Shown here: piece after piece, positions 1 to 7,200 of the stretch
Layout of the letters: each line of letters opens with the position of its first letter
How positions within the stretch are numbered: position 1 is the stretch's first letter
Source: JAGOTP01 sp964359565
GTDB taxonomy: Bacteria > Patescibacteriota > Patescibacteriia > 2-12-FULL-60-25
Assembly (NCBI GenBank): GCA_964359565.1
Contig: CAYHTN010000037.1
Span: 1 to 13,142 of the forward strand
Direction of reading: 5' to 3'
Length of the DNA stretch: 13,142 nucleotides
The notes under the pieces: model-generated
Told to the model about the DNA's origin: nothing
Database searches by the model: none
What the model saw: the letters and a program-made list of their open reading frames with translations, nothing else
Made by a program: the position numbers and the translations under genes

Positions 1-910
1 ATTACCGCGATATCCTAGTCTCCGATGGCTCACCTTTCCGCTCGACTGGTATCGGGCACGTCGAGAAGCACGTCGATTAATCGCGCGCATACACCCCGAT
101 GTGGTCGTGACCGCAGGGGGGTTCACAGCCGTTCCTGTTATTTTTGCAGCACGCAAGCGAGGGATTCCTTGTGCGATGCATCAACTGGATCTGAAGCCAG
201 GAATCGCCAATCGTCAGGTCGCCGGTTCTTGTCAAAGCATCACAACTTCTTTTGAGTACGAACGCCCGCCTTTTCGAGTGAGTCTTGCGGATGAACGTAT
301 TCTTACGCCAACGCGCTTTCGTCTTACCGATCTCCCAACGCATACGAAGGCAGCGCATACGTTTGGTCTTGAAGCGCGCCGTCCCATTGTGCTCGTATTC
401 GGAGGAGGAACGGGATCGCTTGCTCTGAACGCCACTATGGAGAAAAGCCAAGAGCAATGGCTTTCCTGCACCCAAGTGATCCATCTCACCGGAAAAGGCA
501 AGCGTTCATCGAAGCTTCGAGAACAGAAAGGGTATGTTATTCGTGAGTTTTTACAAGAAGAAATGATCGACGCCTTTGCAGCCGCCGACCTCGTGATCTG
601 TCGGGCCGGGTTCGCCTCGCTTTCTGAGATGACGGCGGCGCTCAAGAAACCGACAATCGTTATTCCTCTTCCGGGGACGGAACAAGAGCTCAACGCCTGT
701 GCATTCGAGGAGCAGGGAGCCGTTGTTGTCGTTTCCCAAAATTCTCGTTCTTTTGATCAGGATCTGTTGGACACGGCGACTCTCCTTTTGAGTGATCCTG
801 AGACGGGTAAAGAAATGGGGGAGGCCGCACATCGCTTTTTGCCGACCGATGATGGCACAGTGTTAGCAACCCGCATCCTTAAACTGATGAGATCTATGAA
901 AAATAACTGA
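1..910 (+). CDS. murG: MurG, lipid II-forming GlcNAc transferase (5' partial)
   Basis: The reading frame is open from base 2, so the gene begins outside the window; 302 residues are present and roughly 50-60 N-terminal residues of the usual ~355 are missing, including the first glycine loop. MurG transfers GlcNAc from UDP-GlcNAc to lipid I on the inner face of the membrane, giving lipid II. In fragment numbering, the N-domain segment PDVVVTAGGFTAVPVIFAA (32-50) followed by HQLDLKPGIANR (60-71) matches the MurG acceptor region. The C-domain begins at IVLVFGGGTGSLALN (129-143), where most MurGs have GGSQGA. ADLVICRAGFASLSEM (195-210) and IPLPGTEQELNA (221-232) are the UDP-GlcNAc binding region of GT28 enzymes. 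It ends with TGA at 908-910. An ATG/GTG start near base 101 would cut the domain in half and is not the real start. No terminator is visible after it. Confidence 0.93.
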   Translation, partial: LPRYPSLRWLTFPLDWYRARREARRLIARIHPDVVVTAGGFTAVPVIFAARKRGIPCAMHQLDLKPGIANRQVAGSCQSITTSFEYERPPFRVSLADERILTPTRFRLTDLPTHTKAAHTFGLEARRPIVLVFGGGTGSLALNATMEKSQEQWLSCTQVIHLTGKGKRSSKLREQKGYVIREFLQEEMIDAFAAADLVICRAGFASLSEMTAALKKPTIVIPLPGTEQELNACAFEEQGAVVVVSQNSRSFDQDLLDTATLLLSDPETGKEMGEAAHRFLPTDDGTVLATRILKLMRSMKNN

Positions 911-1020
911 TATTGTGATATTACGAGTGGTGAGGTGAATAACATGCAAGAGCTCTGTTTTTTCCCAGCGCCTGTCTTGCTTGAAGAAAAAGACAATAAA
1001 ACAAGCTACTTTACACCTGC

Positions 1021-1051
1021 TTGCAAGGGAATGCTCGATCTGTGGTATACT
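1021..1051 (+). promoter_or_regulatory. Extended -10 promoter for the giant exported protein
   Basis: TATACT at 1046-1051 is preceded by TG at 1043-1044 with one base between, the extended -10 form. A -35-like TTGCAA lies at 1021-1026 with a long 19-bp spacer. Transcription would begin near 1058, giving a leader of about 28 nt before the ATG at 1086. The rest of the 911-1085 gap shows no gene and no convincing hairpin. The promoter lies downstream of the farthest upstream ATG of the frame (981), which rules that ATG out as the main start. Confidence 0.65.
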
Positions 1052-1085
1052 GGTCGCAAATAATTATTTTGTGTCCTTTATCTCT

Positions 1086-1205
1086 ATGAGTTCACGTTCC
1101 TTCATGGCGCGATGTCGGGCCTGGTTTTCTGCGCATGTCATCTTTTCTTTAATAATAAGTCTCTTTGCTCCGGCTCTCCCGTGGCTTACCCCCGTGGCTC
1201 ACGCG
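1086..1205 (+). other. Sec signal peptide of the giant protein
   Basis: Forty residues: a basic start (MSSRSFMARCRAW), a hydrophobic core (HVIFSLIISLFAPAL), and a cleavage site after VAHA, the A-x-A pattern, so that the mature protein starts AVTVSIS. This places the protein outside the cytoplasmic membrane. The lone cysteine of the peptide lies before the hydrophobic core, so this is not a lipoprotein box. Confidence 0.85.
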
Positions 1206-4200
1206 GCGGTGACGGTCAGTATTTCGAATTCGGGTCTGCAGAATGCCTTCCCCGGGTCTCCGATCTCTCCGAGTAGTCCGATGCCCTACGGGATTGCGAA
1301 GGTCACAATTACGCCAACGGCAAGCGCTTCACTCACAAGTATGCGTTTGGAGTTTGGAGGAGATGGGTTTTCTACCACTACAGATCTCGGTGCCATCTCC
1401 CAGTCCCAAGCGAGTGGTGTTTCGGTATTTGATGATGTCGCTTCACCCGGAGTTTTCGGTATGGGGGATGTCTATGTCACGTCTACGCCTAGCCTCAATT
1501 GGGTAGATTCTTCCACCACGTTGATTTGGACGCCTTCCACGACGATAGCCTTGACCTCTGGAGTCGCACGTACCTTTATCGTTGCCGTGACGCCCCACAG
1601 CGCTGCCTCTGTAAATGGTCATCGCGTTCGAGTGACAATTCCTGTCGACGGAATAATCACGACCACAGGGAATGGTCCTAGCGCATCATTTACATCGAAT
1701 GACTACATTATTGATCGCGTGGCGCCTGCGATTGTGAGTTTTGAAGGAGCGCTCGGAAGTCAAACGACGACCGTAAAATTTAACGAAGCTGTTACCTCTG
1801 CTGGAGGGGGCGATCTTGTTATCGGTGATGCTCCCTTTGTGTATACGCATGGAGGTGGGGGTCAGACCATCGCCAATATTATTCATTCCAGAGGGCAAGA
1901 TCGTGCCACGGTTATTTTAAGTGGCAATGTCGCGGCAGGGGATCTGGACGGCTCTCCAGCGATGATGAGAATTGCGACCAGTACGGTGATGGATATGGCC
2001 TATAACCCCGCGGCACCAAACGTCACAACGGCGTTATCCGATCCGCTTCGCCTGACGACCGCGGTCATCCCAACGGCGTCTGCAGGAACGACGTATGCTT
2101 CGGGCGCTCCGCTCGTGACCTTCGTGGGCGCAGGTGGTACGGCACCTTATACGATTACGCCCGCAGACGCGATGGCGACGACAACCATGCTTGGTTTAGG
2201 ACTTGCCTTGAATGCTGCGGACGGGAAGTTGACGGGTACAGCAACCACGACGGCAGGAAGTTTCCCCTTCCCCGTAAGAATTACAGATGCTACGGCCGCT
2301 TCTTCTGTGCGCATGTACACCATTAACATCGCTGGAGCGGGGGGAAGCGTGCCAGGTATTACGGGAGTCAGTCCTGCCGGTGGTCCACAATCTGGATCTG
2401 TCACGATCACGATCACGGGATCGAATACCTCATTCTCTGGTTCAACCGCTGTTTCTTTCCTCATGCCCCCGGGGGTGTCAGGCACGAATGGTGTTTCTGC
2501 AAGCTCAGTAACAGTGATAGATGCGACCCATCTTTCTGTTCCTGTCACAATATCCGCAGGAGCTTCTGCAGGAATGCGTGATGTGCAGGTGACTACTGGT
2601 GGCCAAGTCATCACATTACCGGGTGGCTTCAGCGTCTTTGGATCATCTGGATCAGGGCTGCAGTCTCTTCTTCCTCCGGCGGATGCGACAGGAGTGCCGA
2701 TTCCACCCGCATTTACGTTCCAACAATCCTCCAATGGAGCAGCCGTGAGTTATCGTATTCGTGTGAAGACAACCCTTGATAACGATGACGTAACCACGCC
2801 AATTTGGGATTATGCATTTACGAAAACTTCGAGTCCAACAACGAGTCACTGTGATGCCACGCAGTGCAATCTTCCTTATGGAATCGGAACATATCGGGTG
2901 ATTATCCCTCCAACACCACTCTTACCGAGTATAAATTATTACTGGCAAGTTTCTTCGTATGCGACGTCTGTGAACGCGGTGACAAGCGGAGGGGTGACCC
3001 CACTCGAATCGACAGCTATTCGCCGGTTTCAAACCACGGCTTCGATTACGGACACCTCACCGCCAAATATCATGCATCGTCCTGTGTTTCGAACCGAAGA
3101 AAACGTCATGCTACAGCTCATGGTTAGGGTCTTTGATAATATCGCGACGGAATCCACCACTCCGGCGTTAACGGTAAAAATACTACATTGCCAAGGATCT
3201 GCTTGTACGCCGGCGACGGAGCAGATTTGTACCGGCCCGGAAGCAGGGTACTATGTCTGTACCATTCCCTCAGGGGCATCAGGTATTGGTGCAGCAGGAG
3301 TTCTTACCCGTTATCGCGTTCGTGCATCTGATGGAACAAATACAGCAAACTTTCAGCAGCCGGACGGCAGCCCCTTTGAATTGACAGCGGTGGCTGCAGG
3401 ATCTGCCACTATTACTGGTACGGTTACCGACGCTTCTGGTACTTGCACTGTGCCTGTGCAGGGATCGCGGGTGTTTGTAGATGGAACCGGATTTGCGACG
3501 ACCACTAATGCCAGCTGTGCCTTTAACTTGGCAAGACTGCCGGCAGGAACGAGTGATCTCGTCGCCATTCGTCATGGCTTCGGAGAGCGTCGTCAGGATA
3601 GTGTTCCGGCTGGTATGACGGGAGCGTCGCTTCGCCTTACGTCTGGTCTGACCGGTGGCTTTGGTGGAGACACTTCGCGTCCAGCGGTTCGTAGCCCTCT
3701 TGAACGGTCACTGAATTTGCCTGGAGGTGATTCAAACTTCAAGATCCCTGTTATTTTTAGCAAGGCGATGAACCAGACCACAGTCAACGCGAGCGGCAAC
3801 CTCACCGTGCGTCTTCTCGATAGTGCGCTCGCGACCTCCACGGATATTACGACTTCGAGAGGTTCTTGGACCTATTATCCAACCTCACCAGGAATTCCGG
3901 GGGTTCCTCCCGAAGCCAATATGGCGGTTTGGTCATTTAATGCCGGCCAGACCTTTGGCAACGATAAAACGGTGGCCGTCGTTATTAGTGGGGATGTAAC
4001 GGACACCTCCGGAAATACCATTCAATCCAATCAACCCGACGGAAGTTACGCCTTTAGTTTTACCACCGGTCGTGCCTTCTCTGGTACATTTGGAGGCGGA
4101 GAAGTCTTCGGATCGGGTGCATTTATTCCTCCACGCGTGGTTGGTTCTGTACCGGCTCCAGGTGCCTTCGGAGTTGCTCGGAATGCGATTGCAACCATCA

Positions 4201-7200
4201 ACTTCTCTGAAGGGATGGCGGATGATGCAGGCGCATATCTTCTTCGTAACTGTCTCAAGCTTTTCCCTGCTTCTGATAGTACAGAAACGAGTATTATCTC
4301 TTCCGCAACGTTGGATAGCTCAAAACGGATGGCGTCCGTGGTGTTTCCAACATTATCTGCGAGCACGCTTTATCGTTTGAAAGTCATGGGTTCTTGTCAA
4401 GCTTCGTCTGGACTCACTCTTGGTCCTCCAGGGAGTGGGGCGACACAGGTCATGTACATGGCTGATTTCCGTACCGGAACGACGTCTGATACGACCGCTC
4501 CAACGATCGTTGGTTCACATCCTGATCAAAGCGCCATAAATGTTCCTGTCGGCGTCGGTTCGGTTGGGGTTGCCTTTAGTCGTGACATGAATCCAGCTAC
4601 GATCACGACGAATTCGGTTTATCTCTCAGTTGGTTCAACCGTAGTAAATAGCGTTGTTGAATGGCGTCCTATGGAACGACGCGCGGTTATTACTCCACGT
4701 AGCGCACTGTCACCGAATACTCCGTATGCAATCAATGTAACCACTGCGGTGACGGCCTTGAATGGCCAAGCGCTCGCGACGGCCGCGTCTCGTACCTTCA
4801 CGACGGGTGCGGCTGACGCAGTTGCGCCGCAACTCCGCTTCATGAACGCAGATGATCATGCCATTTCCATTACATTCAGTGAACCCATGAATGCTGCAAC
4901 TTTGCTTGATACCACCAATTGGCCTCGTAGTGTTTTGAACCCAGAGGCTTATGATGTGGTCAAGTATGGTGCCGCTGGCTTCAATGCCGCCCTTACGGGA
5001 ACAACCGTTTCTCTTGCTAGTGGACGTTTCAGTTATGATGCAGGAGAGAATACCGTTCTCATCGAAGGGCTAAGTCTTGCTGCCGCTGTCGGTCAGGAAT
5101 TGTATGTATCGATGGACACCTCCGGAGCGAACCAATCCAAAGACCTGTCTGGAAATCTCTTAGCTTCTTCGGCATCTAGCGTTCGTGCCCCTATCCGTAC
5201 CAGTATTGCGACGGGCGGCGCGCTTGGCCCAGGTGCGATTTCAACAAGCGCCTTTGCGGGAGCGGGATTCGTCGCGAGTAATATCTCAACTTCAACCTTC
5301 GCGAGCTTTAGTCAGATCGAAGCGCGACCGAGTTTGCCTCAACCGGGAGCGAATAGTAAGTACTTTTTCCGGATTCCTATCTCTCAACAGATCGTTGCTC
5401 CAGGAAAAGTGGTTCTTACTCTCCCAACGGGATTCTCTGCATCGGGCGCCAAACAAGATATCGCCAGTCCGATGCGCGGTGACTTAAATGGTCCAGGTCC
5501 AGGCACCGTGACCTTCAAATGCTTAACGAATGTCGCTGGTGGTAAATCTTGTGCGGGTGGTGCGAACGCTGATGATACGGGGACGGCGCAAGGAGGTCTT
5601 GCGGATGATGGTGTGGTTGTCGATGGCCGTACCGTCACGGTGTATCTTTCGGCATCTACAAATGTTGGTGGGTATGATTTGTTGATGATTGATTTGGATG
5701 GCATTACCAACTCATCTATTCCATTAGACTTCAACACAAGTGGGTACACGGTAGATATTAAAACCTTCAGTGGGAGTTCATTGCTTGAGTCGCTTACTTC
5801 TCGTCCGTTCTTCTTGCAATCGGTAGGCACACAGACAGTGTCGGGGACACTGACTCTTCCAAGTAACGATCAAACGTGTGCGGTCAATCTCTATCTCAAT
5901 TCTCCTTCCGGAGGAACGCAGCGCGCAACCGCGAGTTTTAGTGGAGGAACAACCGCAGCATATAGTTTTAGCAACGTTCCAAGTGGAGATATCTCGATCA
6001 ATACAGACCGCTTCGTAGTGTGTGGGACAGGTGGAACCGCGAAAAATTATTCAGGTCGCTCTATCCCAGACCGCATCTTCGTGCCATCATCAGGCCCGGT
6101 TACCTATAACTTTGGTCTAACAAGTGCCGATTCGGGTGGGACAGCGATTACGGTCTCTGTGGCTGGTGGATCCGGACAGCGTCTAGATCTCTTCGCCGGT
6201 TCTCCAGGGAACTTCGTGGTACGTCAGGTCACGCCTGTAACGGACCCAGAAGTGTTTAGCTTACGCGTAACAGACGGTGTGTACTTCTTGGGTCTCGGTC
6301 CAACGCTTGAGGCAGGAACAAGCGGTCCACCTCCATCCACAAGCTATCTTCTCCCTCGTCCAAAAGAATTACGTGTGCAGGGAGGCACCTGTACGATTGA
6401 CGGGGTAACCGGATGTAGCGCCTCGTTCTCCTTGACTACGGCAAGTAAAACAATCAAAGGAATCGTCAAAGATACAAATAATCGGTTGATGGCAAATACA
6501 GAAGTATTCGCGTATTCTCCAGGTGGCTTCGGTGGTCGCGCACAGACCGATACAGACGGTGTCTTCTCGATTGCGGTGGCCCCAGGAACCTATACCGTGG
6601 TCGCGAATAACTCGGGTCTCCGTAGTCGTGAAGCAAATGTTCGCGTCTCTTCAGATGTAAGTACGTATCTCTTCATTGATGGAGCGACAACGGGGATTAC
6701 CCCAACGGCTGCAGCGTCAAGCTTCCTCTTAAAGATTGCTAAACCAGATTGTTCTATTAGCGGCCGTATTACGGATGGCACCAATGTGATTCAAAATGCC
6801 GGTGTCTTTGCCTATCGTACCGATGCCCAAGGTCAGGCAAATGCCATGACGGATTCGACCGGAAATTACACCTTGCCTGTAAGCTGTACCGGAACTTGGG
6901 AAGTCAAAGCCTTTAGTCCGGGTTATGGTCAGATGACGGCACAAACGGTTACGATGTCTGGGAGCAGTCAATCAAGTATTAATTTTTCTCCTTCCCTCGT
7001 AGGAACCTTCTTCACGGTGAGCGGAACAGTGACCGCTTCGGGGGTTCCGGTGCAAGGTGCGATTGTCCGTATCTCGAATGGCACCAACTTTAACGAAGCG
7101 CTAACAGATACCAGCGGCAACTACTCCGTCCGTGTTCCGGGTGGTTCTTCCTACGTCGTTCGCGCCTTCTTGCCTGGAATTGGTGATTCGGCCCCTCTTG

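Noticed and set aside
943..970. AGAGCTCT followed by a T-run as terminator of murG
   Set aside because: The palindrome leaves no loop, so it cannot form a usable hairpin; no other stem is visible in the gap.
981..1085. In-frame N-terminal extension of the giant protein starting at 981
   Set aside because: It lies upstream of the promoter (-10 at 1046-1051) and would bury the signal peptide 35 residues inside the protein.
2147..2734. 195-residue minus-strand ORF inside the giant gene
   Set aside because: An antisense shadow: low-complexity Val/Ala/Pro/Thr content mirrors the Thr/Ser/Gly-rich sense strand, with no recognisable motif or promoter.
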